Shown: positions 42,779 through 51,296 of the stretch, one piece after another
Layout of the letters: every line of letters begins with the position of its first letter
How positions within the stretch are numbered: the stretch's first letter is position 1
Origin: Marinobacter sp050379415
Lineage (GTDB): Bacteria > Pseudomonadota > Gammaproteobacteria > Pseudomonadales > Oleiphilaceae
Reading direction: 5' to 3'
Length of the DNA stretch: 64,000 nt
Assembly (NCBI RefSeq): GCF_050379415.1
Contig: NZ_JBNRLS010000002.1
Span: 186,001 to 250,000, forward strand
Made by a program: the position numbers and the translations under genes
Notes under the pieces: generated by a model
Told to the model about the DNA's origin: nothing
The model's database searches: none
Seen by the model: only the letters and a program-made list of their open reading frames with translations

Positions 42779-43546
42779 ATGTTCACCAAACATAATACCA
42801 CCGGATTTTCCGACGCACTGATCTGCGAGGCGGAGGGGCTAGAGAGCCTTCGTTCAGCACTGGTGGAGTCGGGTGTCACGGATGTGCGGATTCCAGAGGT
42901 GGTGCGGGTCGATAACAGTGTGCTGGAAATCACCGGCATCGAATCCGAACCCGCCACTGCTGAAACGCTTGCCATGCTGGGAGAGGGGCTGGCGCTGATG
43001 CACCGGCTGTCCCAGGATCGCTATGGTTGGGGACGGAACAACTACATCGGACTGTCGCCACAGCCCAATCGTTGGTCGGAGTCCTGGGGTGGGTTTTTCG
43101 TCTCTGACCGCCTGGAGTATCAGGTTGGCCGGATCCGGAATCCGGAGATTCGTGGTGAATTCGAGGCGGTCCTCGAGCGCCACGGCGAGGCCCTGGCACA
43201 GTGGCTCGATCATACCTGCGAGCATCCGAGTCTTCTGCACGGGGACCTCTGGAGCGGAAATGTTCTGTTTGATCGGATCACCCCGTGGCTCATTGACCCG
43301 GCGGTTTATTGCGGCGACCGGGAAGCGGATCTCGCCATGACCGAAATGTTCGCCGGCTTCGGCGAGGCGTTCTACGAGGCCTACGACCGGATGTACGCCC
43401 GATCCCCGGATTATCCCCGCAAGCGGGACATCTACAACCTGTACCACTATCTGAACCACTACAACCTGTTTGGCGGCGGTTACCTCGGTGGTTGTCAGCG
43501 CGGTTTCGAGACGGTTCGTGCGGTCGGCTCTCAGATGATGCCGTAA
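42779..43546 (+). CDS. Fructosamine kinase family protein
   Basis: A 255-residue kinase-like enzyme of the fructosamine/ketosamine-3-kinase family, which phosphorylates sugar adducts on proteins so that they fall off. Catalytic motifs of the aminoglycoside-kinase fold are present: LLHGDLWSGNVLF (near 153-165) with the catalytic Asp, and IDPAVYCGDREADLAMTEMF (near 173-192) with the metal-binding Asp. Bacterial members may act on ribulosamines or small amines. AAGGAAGGG precedes the ATG. Its last 16 bases overlap the 3' end of the AEC transporter gene on the other strand. Confidence 0.92.
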   Translation: MFTKHNTTGFSDALICEAEGLESLRSALVESGVTDVRIPEVVRVDNSVLEITGIESEPATAETLAMLGEGLALMHRLSQDRYGWGRNNYIGLSPQPNRWSESWGGFFVSDRLEYQVGRIRNPEIRGEFEAVLERHGEALAQWLDHTCEHPSLLHGDLWSGNVLFDRITPWLIDPAVYCGDREADLAMTEMFAGFGEAFYEAYDRMYARSPDYPRKRDIYNLYHYLNHYNLFGGGYLGGCQRGFETVRAVGSQMMP

Positions 43547-44478
43547 CTGCGTAACAGGAAGACGCCAGCGGTAACTGTAACGCTGGCCATCAGGGTGGTC
43601 AGGGCAATGATATTAGCCGCCAGGCGGTCATTGCCACCGAGCGCCTTGACCATCACGAAGCTGGCGGCGGCGGTCGGGCTGGCGAAGAACAGGAACATCA
43701 GTCCCAGTTCCGGCCCCCGGAAACCGGCCAACCAGCCGGCGGTGGTGCACACGGCCGGCAACACGATCATTTTCATGGCGCTGGAGCCGAAGGCGGTCCT
43801 GCTGTCGCTGCGAATGGAGCTCAGGGACACGGTGGCGCCGATGCACAATAGCGCCAGTGGAAGGGTCAGGGAGGCAAAATAGTCGGCGCTGGTCATTACC
43901 CAGGTTGGCAGCCTGATATTGAGCCAGGCAAAGGGAATGGCCACCAAAACGGCGATGATCAGGGGATTGCGCACGATGTCATGGAGGATCTTGCGCCAGC
44001 TGGCGGACTGACCGGGCTGGTAGGCGATCAGCACCACCACCGACAGCGCGTTATAGGAGATGATCACGAGACCGAGCAGGATACCGCCGGCAGATAACCC
44101 GAAATCACCATACAGGTTGGCCGCCAGCGCCAGGCCGACAATCCCGCAGTTGCCGCGGAAAGCCCCTTGCACGTACACCCCGCGATCCTCTTTGCGCACC
44201 CGCCAGGTCGCCCAGAGCCAGGTCAGCCCGAACCCGCCAAGGGTGGCCAGCAGGTAGAACAGCAGCAGTTCCGGGTTCAGGGCGGTGCTCAGGTCAGCGC
44301 GGATGATGCTCAGGAATACCAGAGTTGGCAATGTTGCCTTGAAAACCAGGGCAGAGGCGGTATTGATGAACGGGGCGTCGATCCAGCCGATCCGTCGCAG
44401 CCCGAGCCCGATAAAGACCATGGCAAATACCGGCAAGGTGGTTTCCAGTGTCTGGAGAAAGATGTCGATCAGGTTCAT
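43531..44478 (-). CDS. AEC-family permease
   Basis: A 315-residue inner-membrane transporter of the auxin efflux carrier family with about ten helices. I use the ATG at 44478 (MNLIDIFLQTLETTLPVFAMVFIGLGLRRIGWI), which begins at the first membrane segment; the longer frame upstream reads into the next promoter. The FRGNCGIVGLALA stretch (near 107-119) and LPLALLCIGATVSLSS (near 205-220) are typical. Known bacterial members move malate or other carboxylates; the substrate here is not known. The C-terminal coding bases overlap the kinase gene by 16 bases, tail to tail. Confidence 0.9.
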   Translation of the reverse strand: MNLIDIFLQTLETTLPVFAMVFIGLGLRRIGWIDAPFINTASALVFKATLPTLVFLSIIRADLSTALNPELLLFYLLATLGGFGLTWLWATWRVRKEDRGVYVQGAFRGNCGIVGLALAANLYGDFGLSAGGILLGLVIISYNALSVVVLIAYQPGQSASWRKILHDIVRNPLIIAVLVAIPFAWLNIRLPTWVMTSADYFASLTLPLALLCIGATVSLSSIRSDSRTAFGSSAMKMIVLPAVCTTAGWLAGFRGPELGLMFLFFASPTAAASFVMVKALGGNDRLAANIIALTTLMASVTVTAGVFLLRSYGII

Positions 44479-44566
44479 CGCGGGGCCATGGGCAAATAGT
44501 GCAGGGGGAAATCGTGGCGGCAGTGTATAATTTCCTTGAGGTTTTCCCAAGGAATTCACCAACCAG

Positions 44567-46621
44567 ATGCCCGGACCCAACGGTTTTCAGCGGAGTTCTC
44601 TCAGGATCCAGCCCTGCGGCTGCCTGTTGGTATTGAGCAGAACGCTGGACCGTATAGTCCAGTGCAGCGCCAATGCCGAGTATTTCCTGCAGGTTCCGGC
44701 CGAAACCCTGCTTGACCAGTCCCCGGAGGGAGTTTTCGGTGCCCGTGTGCTGGCCCGCATTCGCCGCGAACTGGCTGAAGACGATGTGCTCAGCGGGCCG
44801 GTTTCCATTCGCAAGGAGAGCAACGGTCGGCAGGTCCGCCTTCAGGTGAATGCCTTTCGTTCCGGGGCCTGGGTGGTCGTCGAAATTGAGCCGCTGACGG
44901 GACTGGGAACCAGGCGGATGACCGGAACGGTCAACCGCTGGCTGGGCAAGCTTGCCAACGCCCGTAATCCCGATGATCTGATGAATATCCTGGTGGAAGG
45001 CGTTCGCGACCTGGTGCGGTTTGATCGGGTGGTGGTGGCGCATTTCGATGAGCAGGGTCATGGTGTCTTTCTCGCCGAGAGTAAAGGCAAAGGGGTTTCG
45101 CCGTTGCGGGGTCAGCGTTTTTCCGCCGCCGCTTATCCTCCGGCGCAACGTTCGAAAATGACCCGGCACCAGGTGCGGAGCATTCCGGACGTCGAGGCCG
45201 GCCTGGTACCGGTACTGGTTTCCGGCGGGTTGACCCGAAAACAGTTGGCGGACGTCGATGCCAGCGGGACGGTACTCCGGGCTCCGTCCCGAAGGCAGAC
45301 CGCGTACCTGAATTATTTCAAGGCCCAGGCGTTGCTTTCCATCGCGATTGTCGGCCCCTCAGGCCTCTGGGGCCTCGTTACCTGTATCTCGCAAAAGCCG
45401 GTCCCCCTTGCTCCCACCCTGAGAGATGCAGCGCGAACCCTGGTGCTGATGGCCACACAGCGACTGTTCCTGTTGAAATCCCGAATGGAGGCCCAGTTTC
45501 TTCAGCGTGTTCACAAGTCCAGGGACTTTCTGGCATCGGATATAAGGCTTGGGTTGTCACCGGCCAGGATGCTGGAGAAATATGCCCCCGACTGGCTGGC
45601 ATTGTTCCGTGCCAGTGGCATGGCGTACGCCAACAGCACTGATATTGCCGCGCTCGGGGAGGTTCCGTGTGCTGCTTCGCTGGAACAACTGGTTGCCAGG
45701 CTGAACACGGAACAGGGTCGGTCGCCCTGGGTGTCCTCCAAGCTGAGAGAGGAGCCACTGGCCACGGGGCTGGAGCTCGGTGCGGCCTGTGGCCTGCTGG
45801 CGGTTCCGCTACCGGGCGAGCGGGTTACGAGCTGGTTCATGATCTTCCGGGGCGAACATGGTCGGGGCGTATATTGGGAGGGCCGTCCGGAGGTGGATAT
45901 CCTGACCAGTGCCCCTGGTGAGGAAGAAACGTTCCGCAAGGCTTTTGGTTCCTGGCTGGAATCCATGGAAGGCAACAGTGAAGCCTGGAAACGGGTGGAG
46001 CGTCTCGCGGCGGTGGACCTGGCAGAGGATATGGCACTGCTGGCATCGATCAGTGAAATTACCCGGCTGAACGAACTGCTCAAGGCCGAGCAGACGGCCC
46101 TGGCACAGGCCAACGCGCAACTCAGTCATGCCGCCAGTCATGACTCCCTGACCGGACTCTGGAACCGCTACCGGACCGAATATGAACTGGATCGGGAACT
46201 GGCGAAAGCGCGGCGCCATGGATTGCCGTTTTCAGTGTTGCTGCTGGATGTCGATCATTTCAAGAACATCAATGATTCCTGGGGTCACGCGGCCGGTGAC
46301 GAGGTGCTGCGGGAAGTTGTCCGGAAAGTAACCGTTGTGCTGCGCCAGGAGGATCATCTCGGGCGCTGGGGTGGTGAGGAGTTTGTTATTCTGGCGACAG
46401 GTGCCGGGCGCGGCGATGGCGTGGCCTTGGCCGAACGGGTTCGAGAGGCAGTGGCCGAGGTGACAGTGCCCGGAGTGGAAGCCGAAATTACCGCAAGTAT
46501 CGGTGTAGCCACCTGGCGCCCGGAGGACAAGCGCAAGTCCATTATCCAGCGGGCAGACAGGGCCATGTATGCTGCCAAGAATGATGGTCGGAACCGGGTG
46601 GAGACCGACGAGGGTCTGTAA
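44567..46621 (+). CDS. Diguanylate cyclase on a degenerate phytochrome sensor core
   Basis: A 684-residue cytosolic signalling protein. Residues 10-125 match the phytochrome PAS domain (IQPCGCLLVL where phytochromes have IQPHG). Residues 135-300 match its GAF domain (VVVAHFDEQGHGVFLAES), and 305-490 its PHY domain, including a tongue-like FRKAFGSW. Yet the bilin site is gone: there is no Cys upstream of the PAS domain, the PASDIP motif reads SAAAYP, and the pocket His positions are replaced (RRQ, TCIS). Residues 515-680 form an active-looking GGDEF domain with GGEEF at 602-606 and an I-site RQED at 593-596 for product inhibition. It should make cyclic di-GMP in response to something other than light. 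The AAGGA site is 13 bases upstream, weak. Confidence 0.88.
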   Translation: MPGPNGFQRSSLRIQPCGCLLVLSRTLDRIVQCSANAEYFLQVPAETLLDQSPEGVFGARVLARIRRELAEDDVLSGPVSIRKESNGRQVRLQVNAFRSGAWVVVEIEPLTGLGTRRMTGTVNRWLGKLANARNPDDLMNILVEGVRDLVRFDRVVVAHFDEQGHGVFLAESKGKGVSPLRGQRFSAAAYPPAQRSKMTRHQVRSIPDVEAGLVPVLVSGGLTRKQLADVDASGTVLRAPSRRQTAYLNYFKAQALLSIAIVGPSGLWGLVTCISQKPVPLAPTLRDAARTLVLMATQRLFLLKSRMEAQFLQRVHKSRDFLASDIRLGLSPARMLEKYAPDWLALFRASGMAYANSTDIAALGEVPCAASLEQLVARLNTEQGRSPWVSSKLREEPLATGLELGAACGLLAVPLPGERVTSWFMIFRGEHGRGVYWEGRPEVDILTSAPGEEETFRKAFGSWLESMEGNSEAWKRVERLAAVDLAEDMALLASISEITRLNELLKAEQTALAQANAQLSHAASHDSLTGLWNRYRTEYELDRELAKARRHGLPFSVLLLDVDHFKNINDSWGHAAGDEVLREVVRKVTVVLRQEDHLGRWGGEEFVILATGAGRGDGVALAERVREAVAEVTVPGVEAEITASIGVATWRPEDKRKSIIQRADRAMYAAKNDGRNRVETDEGL

Positions 46622-46633
46622 CAGACCCTCGTC
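46607..46633 (+). terminator. Hairpin spanning the stop of the diguanylate cyclase
   Basis: A perfect 12-bp inverted repeat (46607-46618 and 46622-46633) with the stop codon as part of its 3-base loop. No T-run follows, so termination would be partial; it may protect the mRNA end. Confidence 0.5.
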
Positions 46634-46743
46634 ATTGGTTCGTGTTGTTCGCCGTTGATGTTGAGCGTAACCATGGAGCCCTCTGTCAGTTGGATTAAGG
46701 GCTTTCCTTCACTGTAGCTGTGCTCAAGTGAAAGGCAAAAAGC

Positions 46744-47085
46744 TCAGAATCCCGGGAGAAAGCCGGTTTGTTGGATGACCATATACGCGGCAGTACCGGC
46801 AGCAATGGAAAGCAGGGCATTACGCCGCCAGAGATGGATGGCCACCACCAGCAACCCGGGAAGTACTGCGTCCAGGCCCGGTAGTGCGGCGTTCCAGTTA
46901 GCGGAACGGGTGAGGAACACCGTCGCCAACAAGGCCATGACCGCTGCCGGAAGGTAGCGCCCGAGGTGTTTGATCAGTGGGTGTTCGGTGTGGCGTTCAA
47001 AGAACACGAACGGAATCACCCGGGTTGCAAAGGTGGCAATGGCCGCTACAGCAACGAAGGAAAGCAGGTAGGACATGTCAGCCAT
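46744..47085 (-). CDS. azlD: AzlD-type branched-chain amino acid exporter small subunit
   Basis: A 113-residue membrane protein with about four helices, partner of AzlC. The start MADMSYLLSFVAVAAIATFATRVIPFVFF and the PAAVMALLATVFL segment are typical of AzlD/YgaH. With AzlC it exports branched-chain amino acids, perhaps methionine or valine. Its ATG overlaps the end of azlC by 8 bases, so the two subunits are translated together. Confidence 0.9.
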   Translation of the reverse strand: MADMSYLLSFVAVAAIATFATRVIPFVFFERHTEHPLIKHLGRYLPAAVMALLATVFLTRSANWNAALPGLDAVLPGLLVVAIHLWRRNALLSIAAGTAAYMVIQQTGFLPGF

Positions 47086-47782
47086 GATTTGTGCCCTCGG
47101 TTGCGCCGGTGTCTCTCAGGCGGCGGTAGTGCACCAGCAGCACGACAGTCACGACGACAATAGCGCCGATCAGCTGGTGTGACGGGGACAGCAGCAGCAT
47201 GGCGATACCGGCCGCGGCGGCACCGGTCCAGATCGGGAAGCCGTCTTTCAGGGCCTTGTATTGCTCGATAGTGAGCACGATAAACAGGGCGACCAGGGCG
47301 AATTCTATGCCGGTGCTGTCGAAGGCCACGTTGTCGCCCAGCAGGGCGCCGATGGCACAACCGATCACCCAGTAACACTGGTTGAACCCGGTAATGCGGA
47401 AATCCAGCTCCTGTTCATGGTGGCGGTCGGGGCTGCGGGGGCGGCTGGTGAGCAGGGAGTAGGTTTCGTCGGTCAGCCCGAAAATCAGGTAGGCCTTGCG
47501 CCAGCCCGCACCCCGGAATTGGCCCAGCAGCGACAGTCCGTAGAACAGGTGCCGGGCATTCAGCACGAACATGGCCACAAAGACCTCGACCATGCCTGCG
47601 CCGACGGCCAGCAGACTGACCGCCAGAATCTGGCCGGCACCGGCATAGATGAGCACGCCCATCAGCGGCGCTGCCCACCAGGGATAATCCAGCTGGGTGG
47701 AGAACAACACGCCGAAGGCCATTCCAAGCGGAATGTAACCGAACAGGATCGGCAGGGTAAGGCGAAAGACAGACTGGTTCAT
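47078..47782 (-). CDS. azlC: AzlC-type branched-chain amino acid exporter large subunit
   Basis: A 234-residue inner-membrane protein with five or six helices. PILFGYIPLGMAFGVLFS (about 10-27) and FVLNARHLFYGLSLL (about 73-87) are the family's signature stretches; FGLTDETYSLL follows. The start is at 47782 (MNQSVF), with GGAT upstream; a Met two codons earlier is possible. Works with AzlD to export branched-chain amino acids. Divergent from the UPF0270 gene. Confidence 0.9.
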   Translation of the reverse strand: MNQSVFRLTLPILFGYIPLGMAFGVLFSTQLDYPWWAAPLMGVLIYAGAGQILAVSLLAVGAGMVEVFVAMFVLNARHLFYGLSLLGQFRGAGWRKAYLIFGLTDETYSLLTSRPRSPDRHHEQELDFRITGFNQCYWVIGCAIGALLGDNVAFDSTGIEFALVALFIVLTIEQYKALKDGFPIWTGAAAAGIAMLLLSPSHQLIGAIVVVTVVLLVHYRRLRDTGATEGTNHG

Positions 47783-47911
47783 TAGCATCCAAACCGTTGA
47801 AAGCGACGCATGATAGTGAATCATGTCAGCATTTTGAAGCTAACCTGTTGTTACAGGGGCTTCTACCCGGAGCGTTTAATCCTTACCATACCCATACTCA
47901 CAGGAGAGATA

Positions 47912-48163
47912 ATGACCGACGAAGCAGCCCTGCAACCAGAGCCGGACCCGCGCGAGGAAAAATTCGTGGTGGATACGGAGTTACTCAGCGAGGACCAGCT
48001 TCAGGGACTGGTTGAGGAGTACTGCACCCGGTACCATGGCCTCAATGACACCGAGAACCCTTTCGCCGAGAGGGAGGGGGTCATGGCAGCCGTCCGGCGG
48101 GGCGAGCTGGTGGTCTGGTTCGATCCGGTAGAAAATACTGCCGGACTGGGCGTCCCTGAGTAG
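47912..48163 (+). CDS. UPF0270 (YheU-like) small protein
   Basis: An 83-residue acidic protein. I use the ATG at 47912, preceded by CAGGAGAG, because the longer upstream frame lacks a ribosome site. LLSEDQLQGLVEEYCTRYHGLNDTENPFAEREGVMAAVRRGELVVWFDP aligns well by eye with E. coli YheU (LSPETLENLIESF, then a run of charges and GEAVLVW). The family has a small helical fold of unknown function. It precedes gacA by 46 bases and may share its transcript. Confidence 0.75.
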   Translation: MTDEAALQPEPDPREEKFVVDTELLSEDQLQGLVEEYCTRYHGLNDTENPFAEREGVMAAVRRGELVVWFDPVENTAGLGVPE

Positions 48164-48209
48164 GGTAGAATCCCGCTGTATTTCCTGAAGCCGTGTGCGA
48201 GGTGGAATC

Positions 48210-48869
48210 TTGATCAGCGTATTGGTTGTCGACGACCACGAACTGGTGCGTTCCGGAATTACCCGGATGCTGGCGGACAACCCCGACATTGATGTGGTGG
48301 GTCAGGCATCGTCCGGAGAAGACGCCATCGAGTTTGTGCGCAAACAACGACCTGACATCGTACTCATGGATATCCGCATGCCGGGTATCGGCGGCCTGGA
48401 GGCCACCCGCCGGATTCTCCGTATCGATGATTCCATTCGCGTGATTGTCGTCACCGCCTGTGCGGATGACCCCTATCCGACCCGGGTGATGCAGAGTGGC
48501 GCCAGTGCCTATATCACCAAGGGCGCGGACATCCAGGAGATGGTGCGCGCCATCCGTCAGGCCCATTCCGGCCAGCGTTATATCAGCCCTGAAATCGCCC
48601 AGAAGATGGCGCTCAAGCAGATCTCCGGTGATAAAGACGAGAATGGCGAGCTTTCGCTGTTCGAGCGGCTGTCCGAGCGGGAAATGCAGATCGCAATGAT
48701 GGTGGTGGACTGCCAGAAGGTACAGGACATCTCGGACAAACTGTGCCTGAGCCCCAAGACCGTCAACAGCTACCGCTACCGGATATTTGAAAAGCTGGAA
48801 ATCTCCAGCGACGTGGAACTGGCCCTGATGGCCGTGCGGCTTGGATTGCTGGATGCCGACAAGGTCTGA
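48210..48869 (+). CDS. gacA: Response regulator GacA/UvrY
   Basis: The LuxR-type response regulator of the GacS/GacA (BarA/UvrY) system, which turns on small RNAs that titrate RsmA/CsrA. 219 residues: receiver domain with D8, D9 and the phosphorylated D54 in VLMDIRMPGIGG, and a C-terminal LuxR helix-turn-helix (LSEREMQIAMMVVD, LSPKTVNSYRYRIFEKL). The start is TTG, with AGGTGG 6 bases upstream; Pseudomonas gacA also starts at TTG. It overlaps uvrC by 17 bases, the order (gacA-uvrC-pgsA) kept across pseudomonads and enterics, which strongly supports the assignment. Confidence 0.94.
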   Translation: MISVLVVDDHELVRSGITRMLADNPDIDVVGQASSGEDAIEFVRKQRPDIVLMDIRMPGIGGLEATRRILRIDDSIRVIVVTACADDPYPTRVMQSGASAYITKGADIQEMVRAIRQAHSGQRYISPEIAQKMALKQISGDKDENGELSLFERLSEREMQIAMMVVDCQKVQDISDKLCLSPKTVNSYRYRIFEKLEISSDVELALMAVRLGLLDADKV

Positions 48870-50715
48870 CCCCAAGCCCGAGCAGAGCGGGGAGTTCGAC
48901 AGTAAAAACTTCCTGAAGCAGTTGACCGAAAGACCCGGCGTCTACCGGATGTATGACGCGGCGGGTGAGGTGCTGTATGTGGGCAAGGCCCGCAACCTGA
49001 AAAAGCGGGTCAGCAGTTATTTCCGTAAAACCGGCCTGGCACCGAAGACCGAGGCCCTGGTCGCCAAAATCGAGTCCATCGAGGTCACCATCACCGGCAG
49101 CGAGACCGAAGCCCTGCTGCTGGAACAGAACCTGATCAAGTCCCTGCGGCCGCCCTATAACATCCTGCTGCGGGACGACAAGTCCTACCCCTATATCTAT
49201 CTTTCCTCCCACCAGGACTATCCGTCCCTGACTTTTCGAAGAGGACGGACCAAGAAGGGCGGCGGCACCTGGTTCGGCCCATTCCCGAGCTCCGGAGCAG
49301 TTAAGGAAAGTCTTAATATTCTACAGAAGGTTTTCCGCATAAGGTCTTGTAGCGAAAGTTATTTCAGGAATCGAACCAGACCTTGTCTGCAATACCAGAT
49401 CAATCGCTGCACGGCACCCTGCGTGGGTTACATCAGCCCCGAGGAATACCAGGAAGACATCCGCCATGCCACCATGTTCCTGGAGGGCAAGAACCCGGCC
49501 ATCATTCACGATCTGATGAATGCCATGGAAACGGCCTCAAAGAATCTCGAGTTTGAGAAGGCAGCTGCTTACCGTGACCAGATAAATCACCTGCGTCACG
49601 TCCAGGAGCAGCAATCTGTGGACAGTGCCGGAGGGGATGCGGATGTCATCGCTATTGCCCAGGATGCAGGCATTGTCTGCATTGTGGTGATTATTGTGCG
49701 TGGTGGCCGGGTGTTGGGCACCAAGGATTATTTCCCCCGGTACTCAATCGAACAGACCGAAGGTGAATTGCTCAGCGCTTTCCTGGGTCAGTATTATTTC
49801 GGGGGCAATACCCGCCGCGAGATTCCCCGGGATATCCTGGTGCCGGTCGAAGTAGAAGGCCAGGAATTGCTGGCTCAGGCCCTCTCCGAGGCGGCTAACC
49901 GCGAGACCCGGATCCGTGGTAACGTGCGCGGAGAGCGGCGCCGGTGGCTGGAACTGGCAATGACCAACGCCCGGCAGACCCTGCTGACGCATCTGGCCAG
50001 CAAGGAGACCGTTTACCGCCGATTGCTGGCTTTGCGGGACCTGCTGGAGCTACCGGAAACCCCTTCGCGCATGGAATGTTTCGATATCAGCCACAGCCAC
50101 GGGGAGAACACGGTCGCATCCTGTGTCGTTTTCGACGAGAATGGCCCGCTGAAGAGCGACTATCGCCTGTATAACATTGAAAACGTGAAGGCCGGCGACG
50201 ACTACGGCGCCATGCGCCAGGTGCTGACTAGACGGTACAAGCGGATGGTCGCCGGTGAGGGCAAGCGCCCCGATCTGGTGTTCATTGATGGCGGCAAGGG
50301 CCAGTTGAATGTCGCCCGGGAGGTTTTCGATGAGCTCGGAATCTCGGATATCCCGTTGATCGGTGTCGCCAAGGGCGTTACCCGCCGGGCTGGCATGGAG
50401 CAGCTCATTGATGCCATGACCGGCGATGTTTTCCGGGTGCCGGCGGATTCGCCCGCGTTGCACCTGATCCAGCATATCCGTGACGAGTCCCACCGGTTTG
50501 CTATTACCGGTCACCGGGCGCGTCGGGACAAGAAGCGTCGGCAGTCCACCCTTGAGGGAATCGAGGGCGTGGGACCGAAACGCCGCCGTGAACTGATCCG
50601 CTATTTCGGCGGAATCCAGGAGATCCGCAAGGCCAACGTCGACGAGATGGCGAAGGTTCAGGGTGTCAGTAAGGCCCTGGCGGAAACGATTTACGCAGCA
50701 TTGCATGACGAATAG
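48853..50715 (+). CDS. uvrC: Excinuclease ABC subunit C
   Basis: Makes both incisions around DNA lesions in nucleotide excision repair. 620 residues from the ATG at 48853; a TTG four codons earlier would give 624. Domains in order: GIY-YIG nuclease (about 20-100, GVYRMYDAAGEVLYVGKARNLKKRVSSYF), a Cys-rich part with CLQYQINRCTAPC near 175-187, UvrB-binding UVR helix pair (about 205-240), an RNase H-like nuclease (about 380-540) and a helix-hairpin-helix pair at the C-terminus (VGPKRRRELI). It overlaps gacA at its 5' end and precedes pgsA by 7 bases. Confidence 0.97.
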   Translation: MPTRSDPKPEQSGEFDSKNFLKQLTERPGVYRMYDAAGEVLYVGKARNLKKRVSSYFRKTGLAPKTEALVAKIESIEVTITGSETEALLLEQNLIKSLRPPYNILLRDDKSYPYIYLSSHQDYPSLTFRRGRTKKGGGTWFGPFPSSGAVKESLNILQKVFRIRSCSESYFRNRTRPCLQYQINRCTAPCVGYISPEEYQEDIRHATMFLEGKNPAIIHDLMNAMETASKNLEFEKAAAYRDQINHLRHVQEQQSVDSAGGDADVIAIAQDAGIVCIVVIIVRGGRVLGTKDYFPRYSIEQTEGELLSAFLGQYYFGGNTRREIPRDILVPVEVEGQELLAQALSEAANRETRIRGNVRGERRRWLELAMTNARQTLLTHLASKETVYRRLLALRDLLELPETPSRMECFDISHSHGENTVASCVVFDENGPLKSDYRLYNIENVKAGDDYGAMRQVLTRRYKRMVAGEGKRPDLVFIDGGKGQLNVAREVFDELGISDIPLIGVAKGVTRRAGMEQLIDAMTGDVFRVPADSPALHLIQHIRDESHRFAITGHRARRDKKRRQSTLEGIEGVGPKRRRELIRYFGGIQEIRKANVDEMAKVQGVSKALAETIYAALHDE

Positions 50716-50722
50716 GAAGCCC

Positions 50723-51274
50723 ATGAACCTGCCAAACCTGCTCACACTCTCCCGCATCGTGATGATCCCCGTGTTTGTCGTGGTGTTCTACCTGCCCGTG
50801 GAGTGGAGCTACATCGTCAGTGCCCTCATATTTGCCCTGGCAGGGGTGACTGACTGGCTGGATGGGTACCTGGCCCGCAAGCTCAACCAGAGCACGCCGT
50901 TTGGCGCCTTTCTGGATCCGGTTGCGGACAAGCTCATGGTAGCGGTGGCCCTGGCGGTGCTGATTGAAGAGCACTCCGCCGCGTTGCTGACCATTCCGGC
51001 CACGGTCATTATCGGCCGGGAAATCGTGATTTCCGCGCTCCGGGAATGGATGGCGGAAATGGGCAGTCGGGCGAGCGTGGCGGTTTCCTACATCGGGAAG
51101 ATCAAGACGACCGCCCAGATGGCGGCCATTGTCGGTTTGCTGGCATTTCCCCCGGGCCAGACCCTGGCCTATGTGGCCATCGCCCTCTTATATGTGGCGG
51201 CGGTATTGACCTTATGGTCCATGATCCTTTACCTGAAAGCCGCCTGGAAGGATCTGTTTCCCGACAGTAAATAA
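50723..51274 (+). CDS. pgsA: CDP-diacylglycerol-glycerol-3-phosphate phosphatidyltransferase
   Basis: Makes phosphatidylglycerol phosphate, the committed step to the acidic phospholipids. 183 residues with about six membrane helices. The CDP-alcohol phosphotransferase motif is complete: TDWLDGYLARKLNQSTPFGAFLDPVADK (about 45-72). The start is the ATG at 50723, with AGGAAG upstream, since an earlier frame extends back into uvrC. It ends the gacA-uvrC-pgsA unit and is convergent with the MCE-operon lipoprotein gene, 22 bases away. Confidence 0.96.
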   Translation: MNLPNLLTLSRIVMIPVFVVVFYLPVEWSYIVSALIFALAGVTDWLDGYLARKLNQSTPFGAFLDPVADKLMVAVALAVLIEEHSAALLTIPATVIIGREIVISALREWMAEMGSRASVAVSYIGKIKTTAQMAAIVGLLAFPPGQTLAYVAIALLYVAAVLTLWSMILYLKAAWKDLFPDSK

Positions 51275-51296
51275 CCGGAGTTCGCGGCTTCCGGAA

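Noticed and set aside
51275..51296. Short hairpin between pgsA and the convergent lipoprotein gene
   Set aside because: Only a 5-bp stem and no T-run on either strand; too weak to call a terminator.
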